DNA of 64,000 bases from Stenotrophomonas maltophilia. GTDB taxonomy: Bacteria > Pseudomonadota > Gammaproteobacteria > Xanthomonadales > Xanthomonadaceae. Location: assembly GCA_002363385.1 (NCBI GenBank), contig DEVL01000005.1, positions 387,381 to 451,380 on the forward strand. Direction: 5' to 3'. Made by a program: the position numbers and the translations under genes. This document shows, piece by piece, positions 15,577 to 24,455 of this stretch (position 1 is its first letter; every line of letters starts with the position of its first letter). The notes under the pieces were generated by a model. It searched no databases and was not told the DNA's origin. It worked only from the letters and a program-made list of their open reading frames with translations.

Positions 15577-18500
15577 TCAGAAGTTCCAGGTCACCATCAG
15601 CTGCGTGTACCGCGGGGCCTGCCAGCGGGTGCCGGTGTTGAAGGTGTTCTCACGCACCTGGCCCGGCTGGGCTTCATAACGCTGATGCACGTTGATGACG
15701 GTCTGGTTGTTGAACAGGTTGTAGACCGACAGGCGCGCGCTCAGGTCGATGCCCTCCACCGGCAGACGCCAGGTGACATTGGCGCCCATGGTCCAGGTCC
15801 ACGGCAGGCGACCGAACGCACCGCGCGGGCTGTACTCGAACTGGCGCTGGTTGTACGGACCCGAGCAGTTGGCCACGCACAGCCAGCCGGTGCCACCGCC
15901 GCTGCCTTCGCTGGAGGTGCTGCCACCGGCCACGGTGTCGTTGGGCCACATCACACCGAAGGCGGTGATCGGACCACCGGACAACACCTGCAGCGTCGTG
16001 CCGAACGACCACTGCTCGTTCAACGCATACGCGGCGCGGAACTTGAACTGATGGCGGAAGTCGTTGAACAACGGGCCATAGCGCTGGTTGTTGGACGGGT
16101 GATCCCAGTGCTGGACCATGCCGGTGTCGCCATAGTTGGTGTCCGAGTTGACCGGACCTTCGAAGTTGCCATCGCTGCGCGACCACAGGTAGGACGCGTT
16201 GAACAGCCACTTCTCATCCCATGCACGGTCGACCTGGAACTCCAGTGCCTTGTAGGTGCGCTTGGGCTTGGAGTAGCCGACCACCTCCAAGCTGCCGCCC
16301 TTGCGGTAGCCATCCTTCGAGGTGTCGATGGTGATCCAGCCCTCGGTGGCGCAGCCGATGCTGGAGTCGCCCCAGATCGTCAGGCTCTCGCCGGGGTTGG
16401 CGATCGGCCACAGGGTGGTGCCGGTCGGGCCGCACGGGGTGTGGTTGATGCGCATGTCATCCAGGGCGCGGTCCATCTTGCGGTAGGTCGCGTTGACGCC
16501 CCACGACCAGGCCTGGTTGATCATGGTCTGGAAGCCGAGGATGTATTCATCCTGATAGACCGCCTTCAGATCCTTGTCCACGCTCTGGCGCAGGTCTGCC
16601 GCGCCGGTGTTCATGCGGGTATCGACCGGGCCGATCTGCTGGCCGATCACCGGGGCCATGTACGGTGCGCCGGTGACCGGGTTGGCCTGCTGCTGCCAGC
16701 CGTTGAGCACGTAGTAGGAATACTCGTCGGTGAGGCCGCCGGCGAAGTTGACGTTGATGTTGTTGGTCACCGGCAGGTAGTAGCGGCCGGCGTTGCCGAA
16801 CAGCTTGGTGCTGCCGTCACCCTTCATGTCCCAAGAGAACCCGAAGCGCGGCGCGATCAGGTCGTCCATCTTGATGAAGGCATCGCCATCGGCGGTGCGG
16901 TTCTCGAAGCGGTCCCAGCGCACACCGAGGTTCAGCATCAGGTTCGGAGTGATGTTCCAGATGTCTTCCAGGTAGAACGCGTTGGCTTCCGTCTCGAAGG
17001 TGCCACCGGACACGCGGTTGCGTGCGCGCAGCATCTCGGTCACGCCGGCCGGCACATAGGCGTTGGCGCCATCCCACACTTCATCGCCCGGCCGGGCGAC
17101 GTAGGCGGTATAGCTGAGCTGGGTCGGGCCCGGGTAACGCGTGGACTGTTCGGTGGTCATCAGCTCGCGGTCAACACCGAAGCGCAGCAGGTGCGTGCCC
17201 AGCTGCCATTCGAAGTCCAGGCGTGCGACCTCGCGCGTATCATCGCGCTCGGCCACCGCGGCCCCAGTGGGATGGCAGCCGGCGCGCAGGCCGTTGAGCT
17301 TGCCCAGCCGCGAGGCGTAGCTGGCATCGGTGAACACCGGGCTGCAGGCCTCATCCAGCGAGGAACGGGTGAAGGCGCGCTGGTTGTTCTCACCCACCAT
17401 GGCGCGCGCGGTGAAGGTCTCGCCGAAGTGGCCGGTATAGGTCGCCGACCAGTTCTTGCCACCGGTCTCGGTGACCGAATCGCCGCCCCACGCACCGATC
17501 TGATCATCATCCCAATCGTAGTTGTACGAGCCGTTGGTGATCTCGCCCTCATCGGAAAACGCCAGCAGCGCCAGGCTGTGGTTGTCGTTGATGTTCCAGT
17601 CCAGCTTGGCGCCCCAGAAGCCGTTGTCGCTCTTGTTCTTGAACCAGGTCAGCGCATCGGAGGATGTGTTGTGGCCGGTGTCGTTTCGGTCTTCATACAT
17701 CGCGAACAGGAACAGCTTGTCCTTGATGATCGGGCCGGAGCCCCAGACGTTGGTCTTTAGGAATGAGTTGTTGTCGCGGCTGGCATAGGAGTGCGGCGTG
17801 CCGTCGCGATGGAAATGGTCACGCGGGCTGGAGCGCAGTGCACTTGGTTCGGCGGTGACTTCCACGCCGCCCTGGAACTCGTTGGTGCCCGAGCGCGTCA
17901 CCGCATTGATCACCCCGCCCGTGGAGCGCCCGAACTCGACCGAGTAGCCACCGGTCTTGACCTGGAATTCGTTGAAGAACCCGAACGGCGCGCTGGAGAA
18001 GCCGCGGCGGGTGTACATGTCGGTAACGTTCAGGCCGTTGATGAAGACGGCATTCTCGGCCACCGAGGAACCGGCGAAGGACAGACCACCGAAGGAGGAG
18101 TTGCCGCCCACCACGCCCGGTGCCAGCAGCGCCACCGCCGAGAGGTCCTGCGCTACCGGCAGGCGCGACAGCTCCTGGCGGTTGACGTTGAACGAGGTTT
18201 CGGTGGAGTAAACATCCACGCGGTTGACCACACGGGTACCGACCACCTGCAGCGCATCAAGATTGACAACACCCCCGCTGCTGGCCAGGTTCACCGTGGT
18301 GGTGCCGCCGACGGCCACGCTGACTGCGAAGGGCTCACCCAGCGCCTGGCCATCGCGGCTGACCTGCAGCTGGTAGTCGCCCACCGGCAGTTGGCCAAGG
18401 CGATAGCTGCCATCGGCGCTGGCGGTGACCGTGCGGGTGAGGCCGGTAGCCGTGCTGACCACAGTGACCTGGTCACCCGCGGTCGCACGCCCGGCCACCG

Positions 18501-18603
18501 CACCGCTGACAGTCTGTGCCGAGGCGCCCATCGGCACCAACGTGCCCAGACATACCCCGAGTGCGGCATACAACGCCGCGCGCTTCAATCGATGTGCATT
18601 CAT
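15577..18603 (-). CDS. TonB-dependent outer membrane receptor with N-terminal carboxypeptidase-regulatory-like domain
   Basis: This 1008-residue protein has a signal peptide (to about residue 30), a carboxypeptidase-regulatory-like beta-sandwich (about 31-115: VSGAVAGRATAGDQVTV onward), a TonB-box-like NLDALQVVG near 115, a plug domain (GVVGGNSSFGGLSF, SVEFGRSTGGVINAVTRSGTNEFQG, about 170-250) and a large 22-strand-type barrel. It ends in LMVTWNF with the usual C-terminal aromatic residue. The architecture is that of Oar-like receptors common in xanthomonads, which import peptides or larger ligands using TonB energy. Neighbouring peptidase genes suggest that the ligand is a peptide, perhaps a peptidoglycan fragment; this is inference. 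Confidence 0.92.
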   Translation of the reverse strand: MNAHRLKRAALYAALGVCLGTLVPMGASAQTVSGAVAGRATAGDQVTVVSTATGLTRTVTASADGSYRLGQLPVGDYQLQVSRDGQALGEPFAVSVAVGGTTTVNLASSGGVVNLDALQVVGTRVVNRVDVYSTETSFNVNRQELSRLPVAQDLSAVALLAPGVVGGNSSFGGLSFAGSSVAENAVFINGLNVTDMYTRRGFSSAPFGFFNEFQVKTGGYSVEFGRSTGGVINAVTRSGTNEFQGGVEVTAEPSALRSSPRDHFHRDGTPHSYASRDNNSFLKTNVWGSGPIIKDKLFLFAMYEDRNDTGHNTSSDALTWFKNKSDNGFWGAKLDWNINDNHSLALLAFSDEGEITNGSYNYDWDDDQIGAWGGDSVTETGGKNWSATYTGHFGETFTARAMVGENNQRAFTRSSLDEACSPVFTDASYASRLGKLNGLRAGCHPTGAAVAERDDTREVARLDFEWQLGTHLLRFGVDRELMTTEQSTRYPGPTQLSYTAYVARPGDEVWDGANAYVPAGVTEMLRARNRVSGGTFETEANAFYLEDIWNITPNLMLNLGVRWDRFENRTADGDAFIKMDDLIAPRFGFSWDMKGDGSTKLFGNAGRYYLPVTNNINVNFAGGLTDEYSYYVLNGWQQQANPVTGAPYMAPVIGQQIGPVDTRMNTGAADLRQSVDKDLKAVYQDEYILGFQTMINQAWSWGVNATYRKMDRALDDMRINHTPCGPTGTTLWPIANPGESLTIWGDSSIGCATEGWITIDTSKDGYRKGGSLEVVGYSKPKRTYKALEFQVDRAWDEKWLFNASYLWSRSDGNFEGPVNSDTNYGDTGMVQHWDHPSNNQRYGPLFNDFRHQFKFRAAYALNEQWSFGTTLQVLSGGPITAFGVMWPNDTVAGGSTSSEGSGGGTGWLCVANCSGPYNQRQFEYSPRGAFGRLPWTWTMGANVTWRLPVEGIDLSARLSVYNLFNNQTVINVHQRYEAQPGQVRENTFNTGTRWQAPRYTQLMVTWNF

Positions 18604-18646
18604 TCCCTGCTCTCTCCTGCAGATGTGGAATCGTGGGTACCGCCGT

Positions 18647-20119
18647 TTACCGCGTTGCCTCCAGTGGCACTACGTGCGACTGGACGTCGTAATTCCATTG
18701 ATCGAAGTACAGGTTGCCGCCGGACCACTCGGCCTCACCGCGCTGGGAGTCCACCGTGTCGGAGCGGAAATGTTGCTTGGCCGGGACCAGTGGCTGCGCG
18801 TAGTCGTCGTTGAAGGCGATGCGGTACGCGTCCAGCCCGCCCAGGTAGAAATCACGCAGTGCCGGCTGCGGGCTGTCCAGCCGCCCGGTGGTGACATCCA
18901 TCGGCACCCAGCCGTACGGCGCCAGATACACCGCGCCCCAATCGTGCAGATTGGTATAGCCGACCGCATCGTCCGAATACACCATGCCCGACTGCCAGCG
19001 CGCGGGGATGCCGTTCAAGCGCAGCAGGGCGATCAGCAGCAGCGTCTGCTGCCCACAGTCGGCGTGACCGGCGTACAGGGCGTAATCGCTGATGTTGGAG
19101 ATCGTCGCGTACTCGCGCGCACCGGCCCAGGGAATCCGGTCCACGGCATCGAACAACCTCTGCACGATGCGGTACGGATCGGTTTCCGTGCCCACCACTT
19201 TCTGCGAGTAGGCGCGCAGCGCCGGGGTGAACACGATGTGCGGCGCCTGCTCGGCGAGGTATGGCGTCAGCGCAGGATCGTCCGGCGTGGTTTGGACCTT
19301 GGCAGGATCGATCACGATGTGCCGGGCATAGACGGTGACCGCATAGCGGATCTGGAACTCGGTGGGCGTACCGGCCACTGCCTTGCGCTCCAGGTAGGCG
19401 GTGCGCTGCAGAGTGGCTTCAGGCGCTACCTGCGCGCCGGCGGGCGTACTCGCGATCCAGGTGATGTCTTTCTGCTGGCCGGCAATCGCACGCGGGTACG
19501 GAATCCACGCACGGATGGTTTGCCCGGCAGGCACGGCGTCGGGCTTGACCACCAGCGACTGCGTGACCTCGATACGACGTGGCACCAGGCTGGTCGCGCC
19601 CGTGGCGCGGGCGGCAGCGAGAATCTCCTCGTGGTGCGGGTGCAGGTGCTCGTAGGGGCCGTCCTTCGGCATCGGGGCATCGGGCGAGCGCCGGGCACGC
19701 GCCTCGGCGCTGATGCGGAACAGGTTGGATGGCGCGCGTTTGAAGTAGCGGCGCTGGCCATCGATATCCAGGTGTTCGATCAGGCCGGCCGCCTCCCAGC
19801 GTGCGAACTCCTCATCGCGAAGATCGGGAATCTGTTTGCGCAGCTGCGCTTCGGCGGCCGTCGCATCCAGGGTGAAATCCAGGCGCAGGCGACGCATGCG
19901 TTCGCGCTCGTAGGCATAGGCCTGACGGTCCGCTGCCGACAGGCTTGGATCCTGCAACGCCATCGCGATGTCGGCCTCGGCCTGCGCGAACGCACCGCGG
20001 TCGATCCCGGCGATCACCGTCGGCAGCGCGGCCGGCGCAGCGGCCAGCCCCCACGGCGTTGCCAGCAGACCAGCGCACAGGCACCAGACAGCAGGCAGAG
20101 GCAATCGCGGTTTGCGCAT
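18647..20119 (-). CDS. Exported transglutaminase-like cysteine protease-fold protein
   Basis: From the ATG at 20119 the product is 490 residues with a signal peptide (LPAVWCLCAGLLATPWGLAAAP). A C-terminal transglutaminase-like domain (about 310-430) carries the triad: Cys355 in HADCGQQT, His392 in NLHDWGAVYL and Asp408 in PMDVTTG. The N-terminal 300 residues include a helical part and a beta-rich part resembling the bacterial transglutaminase N-region. Most bacterial members are thought to be amidases or peptidases. The frame is open to 20407, but those codons precede the signal peptide. It is the first gene of the minus-strand arm of the murein-peptide cluster, 43 bases before the TonB receptor. 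Confidence 0.88.
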   Translation of the reverse strand: MRKPRLPLPAVWCLCAGLLATPWGLAAAPAALPTVIAGIDRGAFAQAEADIAMALQDPSLSAADRQAYAYERERMRRLRLDFTLDATAAEAQLRKQIPDLRDEEFARWEAAGLIEHLDIDGQRRYFKRAPSNLFRISAEARARRSPDAPMPKDGPYEHLHPHHEEILAAARATGATSLVPRRIEVTQSLVVKPDAVPAGQTIRAWIPYPRAIAGQQKDITWIASTPAGAQVAPEATLQRTAYLERKAVAGTPTEFQIRYAVTVYARHIVIDPAKVQTTPDDPALTPYLAEQAPHIVFTPALRAYSQKVVGTETDPYRIVQRLFDAVDRIPWAGAREYATISNISDYALYAGHADCGQQTLLLIALLRLNGIPARWQSGMVYSDDAVGYTNLHDWGAVYLAPYGWVPMDVTTGRLDSPQPALRDFYLGGLDAYRIAFNDDYAQPLVPAKQHFRSDTVDSQRGEAEWSGGNLYFDQWNYDVQSHVVPLEATR

Positions 20120-20264
20120 CACAGGATCCACGGCGACACTTCCCAGGTGCGGGTGGGGTAATCGCTGTGTAACACGGGCCTGATAGCCGGTCAATAATTT
20201 ATTCTTGCTTTCGCCGAAAAAAGGAATAAATATTCCTGATGCTTCCGAGGAGGGTGACCGCGTC
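20120..20264. promoter_or_regulatory. Divergent promoter region of the murein-peptide cluster
   Basis: This 145-base intergenic region separates the two divergent arms. Its central part (about 20191-20236) is strikingly AT-rich against a GC-rich background and holds the inverted repeat described separately. A minus-strand TTGACC (20186-20191) could be a -35 element for the transglutaminase arm, and a plus-strand TTGCTT near 20205 with AT-rich sequence 16-17 bases later could serve the NlpC/P60 arm. Promoter assignments are tentative. Confidence 0.5.
20223..20236. promoter_or_regulatory. Candidate operator (inverted repeat) for the MurR/RpiR regulator
   Basis: GGAATAAATATTCC is an inverted repeat (GGAATA, 2-base spacer, TATTCC). 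A related ATAATTTATTC lies 20 bases away at about 20193-20203, in the opposite orientation to one half. The site overlaps the likely plus-strand promoter. RpiR/MurR regulators bind such AT-rich palindromes, and one is encoded at 22831. The link is inference. Confidence 0.4.
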
Positions 20265-21710
20265 ATGATCCTGGCTTCCCCCCACCGCCCCGTGCGGTCC
20301 CGCTGGCTGCCCCGCGCCGTGTTGGCGGCGGTCCTTGCGACCACGCTGACGCCGGCATGGGCCAAGGCGCCGCGTGCTGCGCCCGCCGCCGATTTCGGCG
20401 GGGTCATCGCCCTGCGCGAGACCTATCTCGATCCCGGCTTCTGGGCCGATCGCCTGCCCGATCCGGACCGGGTGATCCTCGATCGCACCGGTATCGCTGC
20501 GCAGAACGCCCGCATGCGTGCCGAGGATGCCGCCATCCACGATCTGCGCGCGTTGCCGGCGCAGTTGCCCCGTGCCCAGGTGCTGGGCAGCATCCAGTCG
20601 CTGTCCAGGTGGCCGGAGCGCACGCTGTATGGCCAGGATGGCAAGACCATCAGCGACCGGCAGCGCAGTGACACCCTGGCCAATCTCGCGCTGGAGGCGA
20701 TACCGGCGCAGCGCCCACTGCAGTACGGCCTGGTCACCCATCGTGCCGCGCTGCGCGCGTTCCCGACCACGCTACGGGTCTTCAGCAGCCAGGGCGACAC
20801 GGATATCGACCGGTTCCAGGAGTCGGCGCTGTTCCCCGGCGACGCGGTGGCGGTGCTGCATGAAAGCGCTGATGGGCGCTGGCTGTTCATCACCAGCGAG
20901 CGCTATTCGGCGTGGATCGAGAAGCGGTTCGTGGGTATCGGTGACGCGGACACCGTGCTCGGCTACGGTCAACGCGGTCCTTACCGCGTGGTCACCGGCG
21001 CCACGGCATTCACCGCCTACACCCCCGAGGAACCGCGCGTGTCCCGGCTGCAGCTGGACATGGGCGTGCGCCTGCCGGTGATCGCCGACTGGCCGCTGGA
21101 GAAGACCGTCAATGGACAACAGGCCCACGCCGCGCATGTAGTGCAGCTGCCGGTGCGGGAGGCCGATGGTCGCCTGGCGCTGGTCCCGGCGCTGCTGCCG
21201 CGTTCGCAGGACACCGCCGACGACTACCTGCCGCTGACGCCGCGCACGCTACTGACCCAGGCCTTCAAGTTCCTCGGCGAGCGCTACGGCTGGGGCCACG
21301 ATTACGACACCCGTGACTGCAGCGGTTTCGTCTCGGAAATCTACCGCAGCGTGGGCGTGCTGATGCCGCGCAATACCAGCGCACAGGCGATCAGTCCGGC
21401 GCTGGACCGTATCGCCTTCACCGCGAAGGACGGCAAGCCCACGCGCGATGCCGCCGTAAAAGAACTGCAGGTCGGCGATCTGGTCTACATCCCCGGCCAC
21501 GTGATGATGGCGATCGGCCACATCGACGGCCGTACCTGGCTGATCCACGACACCGCCGGCGGCGGCTGGATCGGCGCGGACGGCAAGCGTGTGCAGGCCC
21601 ATCTCAACGGCGTGTCGGTCACTCCGCTGGAGCCGATGATGGCCAGCGATACCGTGAGCTACATCGACCGCATCACCAACATCCAGCGCCTTCGGCCACA
21701 GAACCCCTGA
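20265..21710 (+). CDS. Exported NlpC/P60 endopeptidase with SH3-like domains, YkfC-like
   Basis: NlpC/P60 enzymes of the YkfC type hydrolyse gamma-D-Glu-diamino acid bonds of peptidoglycan stem peptides. The 481-residue product has a signal peptide (RSRWLPRAVLAAVLATTLTPAWA), an N-terminal NLPC-P60 domain plus SH3-like region (about 45-310, with DGRWLFITSERYSAWI), and a catalytic domain with Cys352 in TRDCSGFVSEIY, His412 in PGHVMMAIG and His428 in IHDT. The start at 20265 is supported by GAGGAGGG 9 bases upstream; the frame opens earlier at 20205 but without a ribosome-binding site. Its stop codon directly abuts the ATG of the epimerase gene, as in Bacillus ykfB-ykfC partnerships. Confidence 0.92.
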   Translation: MILASPHRPVRSRWLPRAVLAAVLATTLTPAWAKAPRAAPAADFGGVIALRETYLDPGFWADRLPDPDRVILDRTGIAAQNARMRAEDAAIHDLRALPAQLPRAQVLGSIQSLSRWPERTLYGQDGKTISDRQRSDTLANLALEAIPAQRPLQYGLVTHRAALRAFPTTLRVFSSQGDTDIDRFQESALFPGDAVAVLHESADGRWLFITSERYSAWIEKRFVGIGDADTVLGYGQRGPYRVVTGATAFTAYTPEEPRVSRLQLDMGVRLPVIADWPLEKTVNGQQAHAAHVVQLPVREADGRLALVPALLPRSQDTADDYLPLTPRTLLTQAFKFLGERYGWGHDYDTRDCSGFVSEIYRSVGVLMPRNTSAQAISPALDRIAFTAKDGKPTRDAAVKELQVGDLVYIPGHVMMAIGHIDGRTWLIHDTAGGGWIGADGKRVQAHLNGVSVTPLEPMMASDTVSYIDRITNIQRLRPQNP

Positions 21711-22820
21711 ATGAAGATCACCGACATAGAACTCGGCATGCTGCGCGTGCCGCTGAAGACCCCGTTCAAGACCGCGCTGCGCACCGTGGACACCGTCGAA
21801 GACGTGGTGGTGCTGGTCCGCACCGACAGCGGCCACACCGGTTACGGTGAGGCGCCGGCGACGGCGGTGATCACCGGCGATACCCACGGCTCGATCATCG
21901 AGGCCATCGACAGCTTCATCAAACCGCGCCTGATCGGCGAGGACGTGGCCAACCTCAACCGGCTCTGCGGCCTGATCCAGACCTCGATGGAGCGCAACAC
22001 CAGCGCCAAGGCGGCGGTGGAGATCGCGGTCTACGATCTGTGGGCACAGCTGCACAACGCGCCGCTGTACCGCATGCTCGGCGGTGGCGACCCGGTGATC
22101 ACCACCGACATCACCATCAGCGTGGATTACATCGACAAGATGGTGGCCGACTCGCTCTCGGCGATCGAACGGGGGTTCGAGTCGCTGAAGATCAAGGTCG
22201 GCAAGGACATCGGCCTGGACATCGAGCGGGTCAAGGCGATCCATGCCGCGGTGCAGGGTCGTGCCCTGCTGCGTCTGGACGCCAACCAGGGCTGGACCGC
22301 CAAACAGGCCGTGCATGCGATGCGTGCGCTGGAAGACGCCGGCGTGGTGCTGGAGCTGCTGGAACAGCCGGTCAAGGCCGCCGACATCAGCGGCCTGAAG
22401 TACGTCACCGACCGGGTCAACACGCCGGTCATGGCCGACGAGAGCGTGTTCAACCCCGGCCAGGTGTTCGACCTGATCCAGCAGCGCGCGGCCGACATCA
22501 TCAACATCAAGCTGATGAAGACCGGCGGGTTGTCCAACGCGATCCGCATCGCCGACATCGCCGCGATCTACGGCGTGCCGTGCATGATCGGCTGCATGAT
22601 CGAATCGAGCATCTCGGTGGCGGCCGCCGTGCATCTGGCCGTTGCCAAGAGCGACATCATCACCAAGGTGGATCTGGACGGGCCATCACTGGGCCAGTTC
22701 AACCCGGTGACCGGTGGGGTCAACTTCAACGAATCGGAGATCACCATCAGCGATGCGCCTGGGCTGGGCATCACCGAGGTGCGTGGGCTGGAAATGATCA
22801 CGCCGCGGCGGTGGTCCTGA
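21711..22820 (+). CDS. dgcA: L-Ala-D/L-Glu epimerase (dipeptide epimerase, enolase superfamily)
   Basis: This enzyme epimerises L-Ala-D-Glu, released from murein peptides, to L-Ala-L-Glu so that ordinary peptidases can use it. The 369-residue product keeps all active-site residues of the family: Lys160/Lys162 in LKIKVG, metal ligands Asp190 (DANQGW), Glu218 (LLEQP) and Asp243 (MADES), and the second catalytic Lys267 in NIKLMKTGG. The N-terminal capping domain (about 1-125) and barrel are complete. The ATG follows the NlpC/P60 stop without a gap. Other dipeptide specificities exist in the superfamily, but the adjacent endopeptidase favours L-Ala-D-Glu. Confidence 0.93.
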   Translation: MKITDIELGMLRVPLKTPFKTALRTVDTVEDVVVLVRTDSGHTGYGEAPATAVITGDTHGSIIEAIDSFIKPRLIGEDVANLNRLCGLIQTSMERNTSAKAAVEIAVYDLWAQLHNAPLYRMLGGGDPVITTDITISVDYIDKMVADSLSAIERGFESLKIKVGKDIGLDIERVKAIHAAVQGRALLRLDANQGWTAKQAVHAMRALEDAGVVLELLEQPVKAADISGLKYVTDRVNTPVMADESVFNPGQVFDLIQQRAADIINIKLMKTGGLSNAIRIADIAAIYGVPCMIGCMIESSISVAAAVHLAVAKSDIITKVDLDGPSLGQFNPVTGGVNFNESEITISDAPGLGITEVRGLEMITPRRWS

Positions 22821-22830
22821 CGCCGTGCCC

Positions 22831-23679
22831 ATGCCGCCCCTGGTGAAAATCCGCTCCGAGCGTGACCACATGTCGGCGATCGAACGTCGCATCGCCGACT
22901 TCATCCTCGACAACGCCCACCTCCTGCGCGATTACTCCTCCCAGCAGTTGGCCAGCGCGCTGGGGATCAGCCAGTCCAGCGTGGTCAAGTTCAGCCAGAA
23001 GCTGGGCTTCAAGGGCTACCCGGACCTCAAGTACTCCATCGGTGAGGCCGTCGCCCGCGCTGGCAGTGACCCGCACAGCCGACCACCCGCGCCGGAGGCG
23101 GCCGACGGTTTCTCCCAGATCGCCGAGCGCCTGCGCGCAAGCAAAGCCGCCGCCGAAGAAGAAACCTGGCTGGCCAATCCACAGGCCGACATCGAAGCCA
23201 TCGTGCAGCTGATCGACGGTGCGCCCAAGGTGTTCGTCTACGGGTTGGGCGATGACGGCCTGTACGCGCGCGAGTTCGCCATGCGGCTGTCGCTGCTGGG
23301 CATGCTCACCGTGCACCACGCCGACCCGATCCTGATGATGGCCAACCTCTCGGCTGCGCGGCCCGGCGATGCGATGCTGGTGTTTTCCGAATTCGGCAAG
23401 CTGCCGCAGCTGTTCCAGTTGTCGCGCCAGTTCCAGGACATGGGCGGCAAAGTGGTCTCGATCACCCGCCACAGCGCCAACCCGCTGCGCGCGCATGCCG
23501 ATGCCAGCCTGGTGCTGTGCGCGCATGACCCGGCACCGCACGTGGCGCAACTGCTGTACCGTTCTTCTCTGCAGTCCCTGCTGGATTTCGTCTTCGTCCT
23601 GCTCTGCCACGCCAACCCGGACCGCCACCGCCAGCTCGGGGTGAACCTGGAACGGATCGAACACCTGATCGACAGCTGA
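22831..23679 (+). CDS. MurR/RpiR family transcriptional regulator
   Basis: The product is 282 residues with an N-terminal helix-turn-helix domain (about 1-75; SSQQLASALGISQSSVVKFSQKLGFKGYPDLK) and a C-terminal SIS sugar-isomerase-like domain (about 115-260; KVFVYGLGDDGLYAREFAMRLS and AMLVFSEFGKLPQLFQLS). E. coli MurR represses the MurNAc-6-phosphate genes. This paralog lies between murein-peptide genes and probably controls them with an amino-sugar or murein-derived effector. Two starts are possible, GTG 22825 and ATG 22831; the ATG is preferred. It is 10 bases after the epimerase stop. Confidence 0.92.
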   Translation: MPPLVKIRSERDHMSAIERRIADFILDNAHLLRDYSSQQLASALGISQSSVVKFSQKLGFKGYPDLKYSIGEAVARAGSDPHSRPPAPEAADGFSQIAERLRASKAAAEEETWLANPQADIEAIVQLIDGAPKVFVYGLGDDGLYAREFAMRLSLLGMLTVHHADPILMMANLSAARPGDAMLVFSEFGKLPQLFQLSRQFQDMGGKVVSITRHSANPLRAHADASLVLCAHDPAPHVAQLLYRSSLQSLLDFVFVLLCHANPDRHRQLGVNLERIEHLIDS

Positions 23680-23696
23680 TCCCGGAGTCCACCACG

Positions 23697-24455
23697 ATGA
23701 TGCCGCTGCTCCGTTCCGTCACCGCCGCCGTGTTGCTGGTCGTCAGCGCGCCCGTTTTCGCCGCCACGCTGGAGGGCAGCACGCAGCTGGTCGTGGTCAC
23801 CACCGAAGGCTGGGATGCCACCCAGGGCCGGCTGCAGGCGTTCGAGCGCACCGACACAGGCTGGCAGCCACATGGCGCCGCCTTCGACGTGGCCGTGGGC
23901 CGCAGCGGCAGCGCCTGGGGCGAAGGACTGCACCCGGCCCAGTCCGCAGCCCCGCAGAAGCAGGAAGGCGACGGCCGCAGCCCGGCCGGCATCTTCGCGA
24001 TCGGCCCGGCGTTCGGGTACGCGCCCGGCGTCACCAGCGGCCTGCCCTACCAGCCGATGCGCGACACCAGCTATTGCATGGATGTGCCGGATTCGCCGTA
24101 CTACAACCGCATCGTCGATGCCGAGGCGGTCGGCGCCGAGGCGGTGGAAGGCTCGACCGAGCCGATGCGGCTGGACCTGCACAACAAGGGCGACGTGCGC
24201 TATCGCGAAGGCTTCGTGATCGAGCACAACCCGAAGGCAACGCCCGGCCGTGGCAGCTGCATCTTCGCCCACCTGTGGCGCACGGCGGGTGAGGCGACCG
24301 CCGGTTGTACCGCAATGGAGCCTGCGCGGATGACGACACTGCTGGCCTGGTTGAACGCCAACGCCCGGCCACGCTTCGTGCTGTTGCCGCGCGCGGAATA
24401 CCAGCGCCTGCAGGCCGACTGGCAACTGCCCGTGCTGAACGGGAGCGCGCATTGA
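23697..24455 (+). CDS. Exported L,D-transpeptidase-like (YkuD domain) protein
   Basis: The 252-residue product has a signal peptide (LLRSVTAAVLLVVSAPVFAA) and a YkuD-type catalytic region. The conserved His177 in IEHNP and Cys204 in TAGCTAM form the expected histidine/cysteine pair, a variant of the SHGC motif. An internal DGRSPAGIFAIGPAFGY (about 92-108) is also typical. Such proteins cross-link or hydrolyse meso-diaminopimelate bonds in peptidoglycan (Ldt or DpaA-like). Its place in this cluster suggests a role in cutting stem peptides. It ends overlapping the permease start by 4 bases. Confidence 0.85.
   Translation: MMPLLRSVTAAVLLVVSAPVFAATLEGSTQLVVVTTEGWDATQGRLQAFERTDTGWQPHGAAFDVAVGRSGSAWGEGLHPAQSAAPQKQEGDGRSPAGIFAIGPAFGYAPGVTSGLPYQPMRDTSYCMDVPDSPYYNRIVDAEAVGAEAVEGSTEPMRLDLHNKGDVRYREGFVIEHNPKATPGRGSCIFAHLWRTAGEATAGCTAMEPARMTTLLAWLNANARPRFVLLPRAEYQRLQADWQLPVLNGSAH

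Noticed and set aside
15508..17760. A 750-codon frame opposite the TonB receptor, and a 621-codon frame opposite ctaD/ctaC (47463-49328)
   Set aside because: Both are shadow frames of clear genes; their sequences are rich in Gln, His and Arg without family resemblance.
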